From NCBI GenBank assembly GCA_023333565.1, contig JAJKFH010002198.1:62001-126000 (forward strand): DNA of 64,000 nucleotides. Direction: 5' to 3'. Positions 26,061 through 37,573 of this stretch are shown piece by piece. The DNA is from Puffinus mauretanicus. Its lineage: Eukaryota; Chordata; Aves; Procellariiformes; Procellariidae. How positions within the stretch are numbered: position 1 is the first letter of the stretch; each line of letters begins with the position of its first letter. The notes below the pieces were generated by a model. The model did no database searches, was not told the origin of the DNA, and was given only the letters and a program-made list of their open reading frames with translations. Made by a program: the position numbers and the translations under genes.

Positions 26061-27414
26061 TAACTGTAGGGTGGGCTTCATATTGCCCTGTCCTGATGTT
26101 TGGTGTATTTGCTGTTATTGTCATATTTTCCCCCTCTAGAATCACTTTAACATTAAAAAAACAGTCATAGAGAGAAAACTGCAGTCTTATGTTCTTGCAA
26201 AGCCCAGGGACTGAGTTTTCTAATGGGTGTTGAATGCACAGAAACCCTACACGCCGGGCTGGACCTCAGAGACATGGCACAGGCCTCACCAGCACACGTC
26301 TCTGAAGCGCTTCGAGTCCAGGCCTCGTCAGCACAGGCTGGATCCCGACATGCTTCAGAGCCCCGTGATGGAGGTCAGGAAAGTCTCAGCTTTGATACTG
26401 TTGGGCTGGCACACCTCCAGGATTAAAGGCACTATTTGCTTCCTGTAATGCTTTTGTGAACCTGCGTTTGCTTTTTGTCATAACACCAAACCAGCAAGTG
26501 CAGGATGAGACAGAGCACCTGGAAGGCAGTGGCAAAGATTATAAGAAACTGAGCATTTTACTACAGCTTAAAGCAAAGAAATTCTCACTCCGACCCTTTA
26601 AACTAAGGTCATCTCAAAATACCCATGGAAAAAGTGTAAATCAACTTATTGTTAACAGCGACACACGGATATGTTTTTGTTTTTATAATGATAGAAGAAA
26701 ATCTCTGAAAAGTTGACTTGAATAAAAGAATATCAAACTGCAAGAGCTGAAAAAACATACAGTCAGTGCATGGGGCATTACCCATTATCTCTGGGCTCAA
26801 GAAATGTCGTTTCAGTTTCTGGCTAAAATACAGATTTTCCCTCCAGTCTTGAAAAGTCAGTCTGTTCTACGTTTCAGTGCCCCATAGAATACCAGAGTTG
26901 TTGTTGGAATAATACCGGTTATTTGCTTGATTAAGGATTGTTAATAAACCCCTGCATAACGTGAAGGTGAAAATACTTAAAATACAGCCCTAGAGATAGA
27001 AGTGCATATAGGCCACGCCTCTAGGCTTCAGAAGTGCCCCTGCCACTAAATCAGGTGCAGACCCAAACTGCCACTAAACAGAGCTGTGTCCAGAGCCAGT
27101 GTTATTGTTTGGCAAGGTCCTCGGAGGGTATTGTGTACAAGGCTGCCCTTTCAAAGAAAGGGAAAAAGGACACGTATAAAGAGATTTCAAACATATTTTA
27201 ATGTTAGATAAAAAAAAGAGTTGAAGAGTGTTTGTCCAGGAAGGGGGAACATGTGTCTTTAAATTTATCATAGATAAATGGGCAGAGGGAATCGCAGCCA
27301 AGATTTCCTTGTCTAAGAGGCTGAAGCTAATACTGTCATCTGTGGTTAAGACCCATTTGTCAAACAGAGTATGCTGAAAATAAAGAAAATAAACTCTCCC
27401 TTCCCTTTTTAATT

Positions 27415-27560
27415 TGACTTAATTAGCCGTAATTCCCCTTACTGAAATAAAGGCATTTGCAATTGCGGGACACATTTCTGTGCCCTTACTTTTGCTAACG
27501 CAAATACATAGCTTTGCATGCAGGGAAAGCAAAAGCCGAACAAATGTGCTGCAAAAACAA
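27415..27560. promoter_or_regulatory. Candidate regulatory element with homeodomain/octamer-like sites
   Basis: Closely spaced TTAATTAG, the palindrome GCAATTGC (27459-27466), TAACGCAAAT and the palindrome TGCATGCA (27515-27522) lie within about 110 bases. The density of homeodomain and POU-like words suggests an enhancer. No alignment was available. Confidence 0.3.
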
Positions 27561-30099
27561 GATGCTCCACTACACTCACCTCCTTCCTTGGGAGAGGAGG
27601 ACAGAACAAACAACACGTGGCAGATGTTAGCCGCACAGTTCAGTGCCCTACTGGGAGGCATGCAAATACTATCGTGATAAGCGGGCTGGGAGAAACTACA
27701 TAGGAGAAAACAGCGCACTTGTGGTATGTATGTCAGATTTGCCCCTCCATAGCTAGGAGGAGGCATGCACTCATAGCACGGCACGGAGTACATAACGCAA
27801 TTATAATTGGGTGCAATATGTTCACAGCGTTTAAAAAACCGTTGTCTTAAAAAACTGAGTGCCACGTTCAGATGGCTTAAATTCCCCATGAGCCCCTGTG
27901 CCTACTGCTTCCTACTGGCTGCTTCTGGTCCTTCAGCGGTGCCCAGCCAAGAGGAAACTTCAGGGCACAGATGGAGTTCAGGCTAGACAGTCCATAACCT
28001 TCACTGGATCCCGCTGGCATCCTGTGGTGCGAAACCTGCATCCCAGAATTACTTGGAGCAGTCATCCTCCCGAACCCGATGAGCACACTTGCCTAAAATA
28101 GTCGCTTGCAAAGGTGTGGCGAGGCCAGCCTCGGGGCTCGCAGAATTGCTGAGGGGGACTGTGAGCCTCAGAATATCCTTGTAATTTGTCTGTAATGTTA
28201 AACTTTAAATAACTGCCTTCCTCTTTCACTCCTTTCTACCTCGGCTAAGAAATGCGACATGCACTGTGTAAAGGGACTGTCACCAGCTGTTAATAAGAAA
28301 GCAGCTTTAGCTTCTCTCCGCTTCCCTTGTTCACACGTAGACAGTGTTGGAAATCAGAGAAAACGGGTGTAGCCCCTCTGCTACCGCCACCGCCACCTCC
28401 CACAAAGAGAGCAAGTGAGAAAGGGAAGAGGAAAGGTTGAAGAAACGGGCTGACCTACTTAGGTACTGCGAAGGACGAGCATGCAGGCTCTGAGCGCTGG
28501 GATGGCTGCGCGCGTTTGTTCTGGGCACCTACTGTTACCCTGGCATCCCTCCAAACAAATGGCTTTACACCCAATTCCAAAACAGCTCCTTCCTCCTCCT
28601 CTTCAAAATATGCCCTCCCCACCGTGCACGCTCTCCCTGTGATCCTTGCCGCCTTGGTTTTAAAACGGCCGCTTCCCCGAGCAGGCAGCCAGCCCCTGTC
28701 TTCTCACCCACCTGTTAATACCTGGCCTCCTGTTTGTCACATGGCAGCTCTGGGCTCTCGACCAGGATCCCCCCCCTGCTCCTGTGCGGCAGCCACTGCT
28801 TCCGGCATGGGCCACCTGTCCCTCCTGTCTCAGCTGAGAAAGGACAGGACCTAACTGCAGGGTAGGTGGCTGTCAGCGAGCGGACCCGGCTTGCGAGGAG
28901 TGGTTTCCAGAAGCAGGAAGGAGAGAGGAGGCAGGTCTCCTTGCTCTCGGGAGCCCTGACTCAGACCCCTTCCCGTGTGCCGCACGCCGCCCCCTCCCCT
29001 CCGCTGGCTCCGAGCCCCCGAGTGGCATCACTCGAACCCTGCGAGTTAGCCAGCCTGAAAATTATACCCACTGGGATCTGGCCAGTTCGCAAAGCCTAAT
29101 ATCAGCGATTGCAAGGTGGGATCAACGCATTCAGGCGACACAAAGATTGCATTATAAACCCTTTTGGATTTAGATGGCAAGTGATCCTTTTGCTCTTCAG
29201 ACGGTATTTCTGGCAATTCAGAGCAGTTACAATTGCTCGTCAGAACAACCAAAAGTGCTTCCCTGGCAGCACGGCATATCTTACTGAGAGACTGGAAGAA
29301 CCTTCTTTGGTTTCTATATAAAACCCACTGATGACTCATATAGGACTCAGAAACTGTCCTAGTTAGAGATAAATGGGAAGATACACTGCAGATCTGGAGA
29401 GTGAAGCCTGAGTCACAGAGCTGGAACCGGGATCAGAAGGCAAACTTCCCTGAAGTTCAGGGTCTCAGGGAGACAAAGAGGGGTTGGTTTGCATTTTTCA
29501 CTCAAGCATCACATTCGGCATTTCTTCTTTCTCTTTTCATTCCCGCTTCCTCACTGGCTGTGTTCTGGAATATAAGGAGTCTCGTAGTTCCTTTTGCCTA
29601 CTCCCTCTACCACCTCTTGTCTTGCTTCACACCAGTGGTGTCTCAGAGGCAATTAGAAAAGGTTCCACTGAGTTCCACAATGCCAAGTCTGCTTCGGTCC
29701 CTTACCAAAGACTACGTAATGACGTTACACACACACAAACCACAGTGAAAGATCATTACTAAGGGTGGCAAAATCAAGCACTGAGAAGCTAGAAAAGGCC
29801 ACTGCTAAGCTGGCTTGCGGAGCTTCAGTTTGGCCCCTCTGTGCGTACGCACGTTGCAGCAGTCTTTAATTACATGAGCATAATCCTGCGCTGTTTGTCC
29901 CACAGAACCCCTGCCTCATCCAGCTCATGGAGCAGGTGGTGCTCGCTTAATGAGCAGCTATTTATATTGGGTCTGTGCTCAGCGCAAGACCCCGTGCCTT
30001 GTTCGTTGAACAGTGTTCAGACCCCGGGAGCAATTCACTTTCCTGCAGGCTCTTCTAGTGTACTTACCACTGTCGTACCAGTGGGCTTCATTTTCACAA

Positions 30100-30180
30100 C
30101 ACCTTTCGGAGATGAGGAGGTAGAATTATTCCCATTTATAGATGGCGGATTACACAGGGAGATGAGAAGGGTCCAGTTCT
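30100..30180 (-). mobile_element. MIR-like SINE fragment, antisense
   Basis: GAGGAGGTAGAATTATTCCCATTTATAGATGG, seen in two adjacent pieces at about 30114-30145, matches the reverse-complemented 3' half of MIR-type elements (AGGTATTATTATCCCCATTT, then ACAGATG). Only the 3' part is recognisable; the tRNA-related head is not. Confidence 0.6.
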
Positions 30181-31299
30181 TTGGGGTGACCCCTGCGGGG
30201 CTCCTGGGCTTTCTGTGCTCCACACACAGGCTCCCACCTGCATGTGGGAGCTCAGGACTTCTACACAAAAGACTGTAGTAGGCAATCTTGGTATCCACCG
30301 TGGCAAATCTGCTTTCAATGATTTGCCTTATATCGTGCCGGATCTTCTAGAGCCTTCTGGGATTTCCTTTGTATACAAATATTTGCCAGAAATAATAGTG
30401 GGAAAGAGATTCTCTCAGCAAAACTTTTACAGCTCTTGCACGCTGGTTATCCCAAACAGCTAATTTAAAAATATTAATCTCTCTAGGAGTAATTTTATAT
30501 ACCCTTCAGTTATTTGTAGATTGGAAGGGACTTGCACATCTTCATTTGATACTGATACGTTGCCCCACTTCTTTCCAAGTAGAACGAAAAAATGCACTGA
30601 GTATTTCCGCATCATTAACAACGTTGGCATCCCCCCCACCAATAATAGGCTGATGCCAATTCCTTTTGCTTCTACTATATTAAACAAATCATTCTTGACC
30701 TTCTCAGTCTGCTGTTTCCCCTGCTCTTTGAACCTACTTTGTTTTTGTTAAAACTTGGTAAGTTATAATGCCTCTTGTTTGATCTCTCTTGCCCTTCCAT
30801 TTGCGTTTTCTTCCCCTAAGAGATGGCTCCTCTTTGCCTCGAAAACAGAATGAGTTGTCAGACAAATCTGCCCTTTTTCTTAATTGTGAAAGCTTGACCT
30901 CTTGATCATATAATGACCTGAGTATTCTTACACATCCTTCTTGGTGTCTTTGCAAATTTTTATTCCCAGTTTTCCTCACATTTCTTATCACCCTGAAGTA
31001 TTAGCCCTTCTCAAGTGTCAAGTATACGCACTACTGGGGATGCTGTCTTTGGTGTAGTGAGTGCAGTCAGGTCACGATAAAGATCCCTAAGCAGCCACCA
31101 ACTTCCAGTCCATTGATTATTTGATCTTCACACACCATAAGGAAGTCCAAACTGGAATTCCCTCATGCTGGCTGCCATGCCTCTTGTGTCAAAGCAGTCT
31201 CATCTACAGTGCTCTCCTGTGAACACATTTCTCCAAATAGGAAATCCATTGGGATCCCCTATAACAGTACAGTTGTTCTAGAAAGTCACCAAGAAATGT

Positions 31300-31960
31300 G
31301 CTCTGCTGCTCATGGTTGGTCTGCCCATTCCTCTTCACGCTTTGGCCTGTTCTGTCTTCTGCCCTCTAAATGTTTTTATGTCACAGCCTCTCTGCTCCCT
31401 ATTCTTGCCTTCTTGTTTCTCTTGCCTTCTAGACCTCAAACTTATTTAGCCCAGGCTCCTTACCTCACCAATCCAGCCTCTCCCTGACAGCTTGCTCTCT
31501 GATTGATGGTCTACGCCTTTTTTCTCATACTGGCAAACAGGCCTAGATAAGCTTTCCTGAGCTTTCTGTCCAGTTCTGGTGCTCTTCTCCATCTCCACTT
31601 TAGACTTTTTACTTCTTGTCCCAGGCCGTCCTCTACAACCACTTCCTTACCACATTTGTCTTCCTTCCTCGGTTCTGTTCTCCACCTCCAATGGTCTGAT
31701 CATCCCCTGTGACCCAGCCTTCCTCCTGCCCCAGCTCCACAGATGACCCCGTTGTCTGCCCACAGCTCCTGTCTTGTGCTCGCTCGCTTCAATACTCCAT
31801 TGCTTCCCGCCCCCGGCTCCCATTCCCAGCCTACTTGTCCAGCTAATCCCAACCCCACTTGATCTTGTTCTCCTAGCTCTGGTGTCAACAGACCCCTTGC
31901 TTCAGTCCTTCCATTCCTTTTCCCATCCTCATGCCAGTTGCTGTCTCCTCTGCATTTGAA
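31300..31960 (-). other. Pyrimidine-rich plus strand, possibly an unrecognised repeat
   Basis: For about 650 bases the plus strand is dominated by C and T with few runs of purines, and is built from short CTTCTCC/TTCCTCC-like words without a clear period. The minus strand reads as GA-rich, with many AGGAAG, GAAGGA and GGAGGA words. Such strand asymmetry over this length is often part of an old retroelement's untranslated region, but I cannot name a family. No splice acceptor and exon pair is convincing. Confidence 0.35.
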
Positions 31961-34900
31961 ACCTCCAACTTAAACAGCCACTACCAGGAGGGTTACTGAG
32001 GCAGTAAGTTGACTGAACAGAAAGTACTGAAGGTTTTGTGATCTTCAGTCCTGATTCCCTGGTCATCTGCATCAGAGACCTGGACAGAGCCTCTGCCCAC
32101 TCCTCTGGAAGCCAGTTGAGTGGCAACCTGATGAATACCCACCTACAAGAGTTGGGACATGTTTGCAAGTCCACCAGCGTAAACATAACCTGAGGGTATC
32201 ATACGGATATGGTCCTGTACACCACAGATATGGCCCCTCTTCTCACTGCTGGCTCTAACTCAGCCGAGAGCAGCTATTACGGGGAAGGGCTGGCTTCTCT
32301 CCTGTAACGCTGGCCTCAGGCGTGCACTGTTGTGTCACAGAGAGGTGCATGTTCAGTCTCTACTGTCTCTTGGAGATAACGACGAGGTGGAGCAAGCTCC
32401 ATGAGAGTGGCATTCTTGGGGGCTTTATCTGTTAACATCTATAGAGGTTAACACTGAGCAGCTGTGAAGTGAGTTTTTTTTTCCCCAAAAGCATGTGTTG
32501 GCCAAATTAGGTGGATTTTCAGAAAGACATAAGGCATATCCCTGAAGTCGAGGCCAATCCCCTGCTAGATTTCAAGCCCTGCTTCGAAGCATGGGAATTC
32601 TACAATGGTTCCAAGAAAAAGTTGCCAGAACATTTAAATTTGGGCAAACCAACATATTTTTCCCAAACCTCATTCTTGGAAAGGCCAAAGCTGATGGATC
32701 AGAAATTTTCCAAAAAAAGAAAAAATCAATCAACCTGAACAGTATGGTAAATTTAACTTCAAATGATTAATGTTTGGCACAGCTGTAAGCTGCCAAAACC
32801 ATGGTCTTGTAATACAAAGCTGTGGGCAGTTTTTACAATAAACAGCAGCCCCAAATCACTTGTAATCATTATTATCCCCCCTTAAATTTTTTGTATGCTT
32901 CTGTCTTTCCCTCTTGTTTACAAGTTAAAGTGGATTTTTATGCATCCTAAAAGATCTTGTAAGGTCAACACTTCACATTAAAATACGCGATGGAAATAGA
33001 TACTGTGCTCTTACTTTCAAAAACCAAAATCAAAATTACAAACAAAAAATAAGACTGGGAATTTGCTATTTTTCATTCCACAAGCACACCTCACAAATGT
33101 CAAATTTCTTAGTTATACAATCAATAAGTGAGGTGTAGAAAATCACTAAATATTTTTCATCCCGATCTGTGTAAACATACAAACAGTGACTTATTTTCAT
33201 GAAAACGCACAGGAGTGTCTCCTTGGCTCCAAAATTAATTGCCACATCCAAGACAGCTAAAAATGAAAAATTTGGAAAATGAAAAAGTTTTACGGCAACC
33301 AGTTTTGTGCAGATACCCGAGGACTGGTATCACTCAGTAGTCGCTAACTGAAAGCGTTCAGCTCTTAAAAGAAGCATCACCAATGACAGCGTTACAACTG
33401 TGTCGCTGTATCTTTCCTTTAATGATACAGGGTGTTATTGCTTGGTGCCTTGCTGCGGATGTTGTAGAGCCAGAACTTCTTTGACTGGAAAGTGGCTTTT
33501 CCTATGCAGAGAATTTAATTTCTGATTTACTTTTTTGCTCCTGTCTTGGTGACTTTTCTTCCCCAACACAAAGTATGCATTCAGATATCTTTCTGAGAGT
33601 TGTCTCCTCTGGCTTCCTCAGGGCAGCAGAACCACTTTATTTTCCTTCACGAGATGGCCGAGCTCTGTGGAAACCCTATTAAATGGTTTTAGAATCAACA
33701 TGAAATAACGTAGAAATGATCTGTGGAAAATTGCAAAGGGTGGAAACGATGTCGTCATATATTAGCAACGCTCAAAAATACAGTAAAATAGCTCCACAGG
33801 GCTTTTCCAATATTTGTGGAGTGGCACACCTCCAAAGCACACTCAGTAAGGACAGGGTGCTTTCGGAAAGGTTATTTGCATGCACCCAGGCATGCAAGCA
33901 CACACACACACGGACTGCAGGCACAGAGCTATTTTGCTGGCTTGGAAGAAGTCAAGTGTTGGAGGACACTAGTCAATGAGCTGCTGCCTGCTGCCAGGCT
34001 GAATAGCGTTTCTCAGTTTTTCTGTACCGGCGGTGGGTCACAGATGGGAAGAGCAGTCCTGCCCTGTCCTCGGCTCCTCTGCGACTCCCCAGCAAGGCAG
34101 GCAGGAGCAGGACGGCCAGGACCGGCATTCCCCATGGGAGACATTGCGCAGGAAGGTGCCAGCAATGCGCTGGGGGTTGCGCTGGCCTCCAGGAGGGGAG
34201 AGCGGCGGCTGGAACAAGCTTGCATCCCAGGCCAAAACTGGTTGGGGAGAGCTTTAATCAAAGGATAATATTCACAAAAATTCAGGAAACTGGGTATCAT
34301 ACCTGGCAGAGCCATCCTGACGTTTCCAAGCACAGTGCTTGCTGATGACAATCTCCATACAGAAATCTGGTGTGCCCTGCTCGCCTCTCCTTATGTTTGT
34401 ATTAGACTTTCACTGAGGAAAGTTGCAGTCGTAACCGGCTTAGTTACTCATTTTCTCCCCGGCCCCCTTAGCACGAGTAATGAGCACACTGAGGCTCTGA
34501 AACGGGTAGACAAAAGATGACAGCATTTCCTGAGATTTATATGGCACATAAATGTTTAGCGTTTGATTTATGCCGTGTTGATGCTATTTGTCAATTGCCT
34601 TATTAACACCCAGAAACTTTGAGAGAACGTCACAGACAGGAGAAAGGAAAGGGAAGTCTTCCCTCTGATGCTGGAAATGAGGAAGAGTCAGAGGTCTACG
34701 TGTTGTGGGAAGAAGGAACCGCTCTGTTGTGTCTCTGATCACTGTGGAAGCCGCTGCTCTGCTTTTGGTTCACAGCCTAAGGGATCAGAAAGGATCTGCT
34801 CCTTTTAATAGGTAGCTATAGCTGTACAGCAGATAAAACCTGGTGGATTGGGAGTTGTGCTTCTTTTTCCTCCCCCGTCCCCAGCTTAGAGACAACGTAG

Positions 34901-36794
34901 CTGCGAGGACGTTGATGTGCCAGTGAAGGCAAGGGTGAGCTCAGTCGCACGTCATTTGCCAAGCGGGTGAGTGTGCGTGTGTGTGCCCGGAGCTGAGTCA
35001 GAGCGAGGGCATCTTTGTCGTGGCCTGGGGGAGCGGAGCAGAGGGACCGGCAAGATCGCAGCCCCAGAAAGTTTGAAGTGGTTTTGTAGTCAGTAGCCAC
35101 TGCATCAGTCATCTCTGCATATTTTAAAAATGACAGGCAGTTTGGGCATCTGCTTACATCAATATTCTGTAAATACAAGGATAAATTGGTAGCCCAAAAC
35201 AGCGAGAAAGCTTTGCATAGGTTCTGTTTTGAATGCTATTTATTACACAGCATGATATACACAGAACTCTTATTCATGTCAGTGGGAGTTTTATGCAAAC
35301 ATGGAAAGCAGAATGTGGCTCAAAATTGTAACTTGATTTGCTGTAGACAGGCCTTTCTGCATGCAAGGCTGCGAAGGCAAGTTCTCCTCTTCACACAAAA
35401 AAAGGTGCAAACCCGTTACCTAAACGCAGCGTAATAAGGAGGCTGTGGTAAAGTGCAGAAAGGTCCTGCTAGCTGGCGTGATTTTACGCCAATTCGCCCG
35501 TCACCAACAGGAATGAAGAGAAAGAGGGAAGAGAGCAATACTGGAAAATATGCATAGCTAAAATGTTTCCCTACAGAATTTGGTTATATTCAAATTTGCA
35601 ACTGATTGTTTTTAAGGGATAAGTGTATTTCTAGAGATGGGATATTATTATGGGGAGATGGTAAATTCTCTGTAGATAATGATGTACTTAGACTGCTGGT
35701 AAAAAAACAATTTCTATCCCCCTGGCATCATCTAACCTAAAATGACTGACCTGAATAATCATAGGTTTATGGGTTTATAGATTTACTCCTTTGCTAGGTG
35801 TTTTGCTTTGTTTTTAAAAGTAGTGTTGAGAAGACCTGCCTTCCTGACAACATGGAAGTTTAAAAAGTAAAAATAATTTTTTTTTTCTGATACCTTATCT
35901 AAATTTTTTCTTGCCCTAATATCTTTCTTTTCTTGATAAGAAATCTTCTTATTTATACTGACCTTCTTGCCCACTAGCACTCTGACTTTTGGATGGTACT
36001 GCAGTGACACTTAAATTTGGAATTTCAGGAAGGCATATACCTTAAGTATACCTTAAAGTAGCCAAATTTTTATTACATATTGAAACAAGCGGCCACAGGG
36101 TTTGTGTAGCTTGGAGATCACAGATGAAGAAACACCATCCATGGGAAAACCCAGACGCTTTGACAATACAGCATTAGTACCGTGTAGCATTACAGCACTG
36201 ACAAAGATCTGCCACTGAAGGCTTGGACATATTTATCACCCAGAACTCCTTCTGTGATTGTAACTGCCACAAATAAACTCCTGCAGAGCGCATAAGCTTT
36301 GCACAGAACAGACTTTTTTCCCTTATTTTTTTGCTTAGAATAACGATGGTCTCCCTTCACAAGCAAGATTTACCCAAGATATTTTTGAAGAAAATGTAGC
36401 GGAAGGAATCCCTAAAAAATTGTATATCAAATGCTTAATTAACACACTTGGGCTGTGAATGCAGATATGTACTATAAGGAAAAAAATAGTCCCCTATGTT
36501 GAGTCTATTTCATATTCATTTTGGAATTTCTAAGCTAAGACAAAGTTTTCAAGATATTTCAAAATATACTTGCAAGATTCAGCCTTAGAACTCTGTGAAC
36601 CTTAACTCTGCCCACTACTGATGGCAGCGTGCCCTATCTATCACTACAGAGAGCAGCGTAGCCTGTATACCTACTGCTGAGGACACTACCTATTCAAGGA
36701 ATCACGGTGCATTATGGCTGAGAAAACCCTTCTAATTACAGCAAACTGCCACCTAGACTTGCACTCTACAACATGCCATGTGCATCACACATGG
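31961..36794. other. Gene-free stretch
   Basis: Unique AT-rich DNA except a GC-richer patch at 34.0-34.25 kb and a (CA)n run at 33899. A 75-codon frame at 32511-32738 (plus) is Lys-rich without recognisable domains. Small poly-T and poly-A tracts (about 35878-35887) interrupt the sequence. Nothing supports an exon. Confidence 0.5.
33899..33911 (+). repeat. Short (CA)n microsatellite
   Basis: Six to seven CA units. Confidence 0.85.
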
Positions 36795-37573
36795 GTCAAG
36801 TGGCTGGAAAGCAGCTTTGCAGAAAAGGACCTGGGTGTCCTGGTGGACACCAAGTTGACCGTGAGCCAGCAATGTGCCCCTGCAGCAAAGGCAGCTGATG
36901 ATACGGTTGGACTCGATGATCATAAAGGTCTTTTCCAACCTTACTGATTCTATGATTCTATGATTCTATGATATCCTGGGCTGCATTAGGAGGAGCATTG
37001 CCAGCAGGTCAGGGAAAGTGATCCTTCCTCTCTAATCACCACTGGTGAGGCCACACCTGGAGTGCTGTGTCCAGGTCTGGGCTCCCCAGTGTAATAGAGA
37101 GAGGGAGTTACTGGAGACGGTCAAGCAAATGGCCACAAAGATGACTAAGGGACTGGAGTATCTCTCCTATGAGAAAAGGCTGAGAGAGCTGGGACGGTTC
37201 AGCCTGGAGAAGAGAAGACTCAGAGGGGGTTTCTCATCGATGTATACAAATATGTGAAGGGAGGGTGTAAAGAAGATGGAGCCAGGTTATTTCCAGTGGT
37301 GTCCAGTGACAGGTCCAGAGGCAATGGGCACAAACTGAAACACAGGAGGCTCTGTCTGAACATCAGGAGGCACTTTTTTACTGTGAAGGTGACCAAGCAC
37401 TGGCGCAGGTTGCCCAGAGAGGTGGTGGAGTCCCCATCCTTGGAGATACTCAAAAGTCATCTGGACATGGTCCTGGGCAATCAGCTCTAGGTGACCCTGC
37501 TTGAGCAGAGGGGTTAGACAAGATGACCTCCAGAAGTCCCTTCCAACCTCAACCGTTCTGTGATTCTGTGATA
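36795..37573 (+). mobile_element. CR1 LINE, 5'-truncated copy, 3' end of ORF2 and tail
   Basis: CR1 is the main non-LTR retrotransposon of birds and moves by target-primed reverse transcription. This copy keeps only the end of the element. Its decayed frame shows the post-RT region of CR1 ORF2 in order: WLESSFAEKDLGVLVDTKL, then (after a nested insert) [55 protein letters not shown] and [19 protein letters not shown]. It closes with the typical 3' UTR (GGTTAGACAAGATGACCTCC, then TTCCAACCTCAACC) and two ATTCTGTG-type tail units near 37557-37573. Stops and frame breaks (for example TAA at about 37035 and TGA at 37255) make it inactive. The 5' boundary is approximate, and the copy is interrupted at about 36897-36973. 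Confidence 0.93.
36897..36973 (+). mobile_element. Second CR1 3' tail nested inside the first CR1
   Basis: Between ...GCAAAGGCAGC and ATCCTGGGCTGCATTAGGAG, which should be almost contiguous in CR1 ORF2, sits a separate CR1 3' end. It consists of GGTTGGACTCGATGATCATAA, seen in two overlapping pieces, then GGTCTTTTCCAACCTTA and three to four ATTCTATG tail units. The 8-base tail differs from the ATTCTGTG tail of the host copy, so it belongs to another CR1 subfamily. The insert is about 77 bases and in the same orientation. Any target duplication is at most a few bases. Confidence 0.85.

Larger units (their letters stand above)
26061..31299. other. Gene-free stretch
   Basis: AT-rich unique DNA with a candidate conserved block at 27.4-27.55 kb and an antisense MIR-like SINE near 30.1 kb. 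At 28400-29040 the sequence is GC-richer, with short unconvincing frames. No exon is supported. Confidence 0.5.

Noticed and set aside
29395..29480. Possible antisense MIR-like remnant (AGTCACAGAGCTGGAACCGG)
   Set aside because: Only one block of about 20 bases resembles the family, which could be chance.
32511..32738. 75-codon Lys-rich plus frame
   Set aside because: No motif or family similarity, and no context for a small gene. The nearby palindromic TTTGGG/CCCAAA words hint at an old repeat, but I could not name one.
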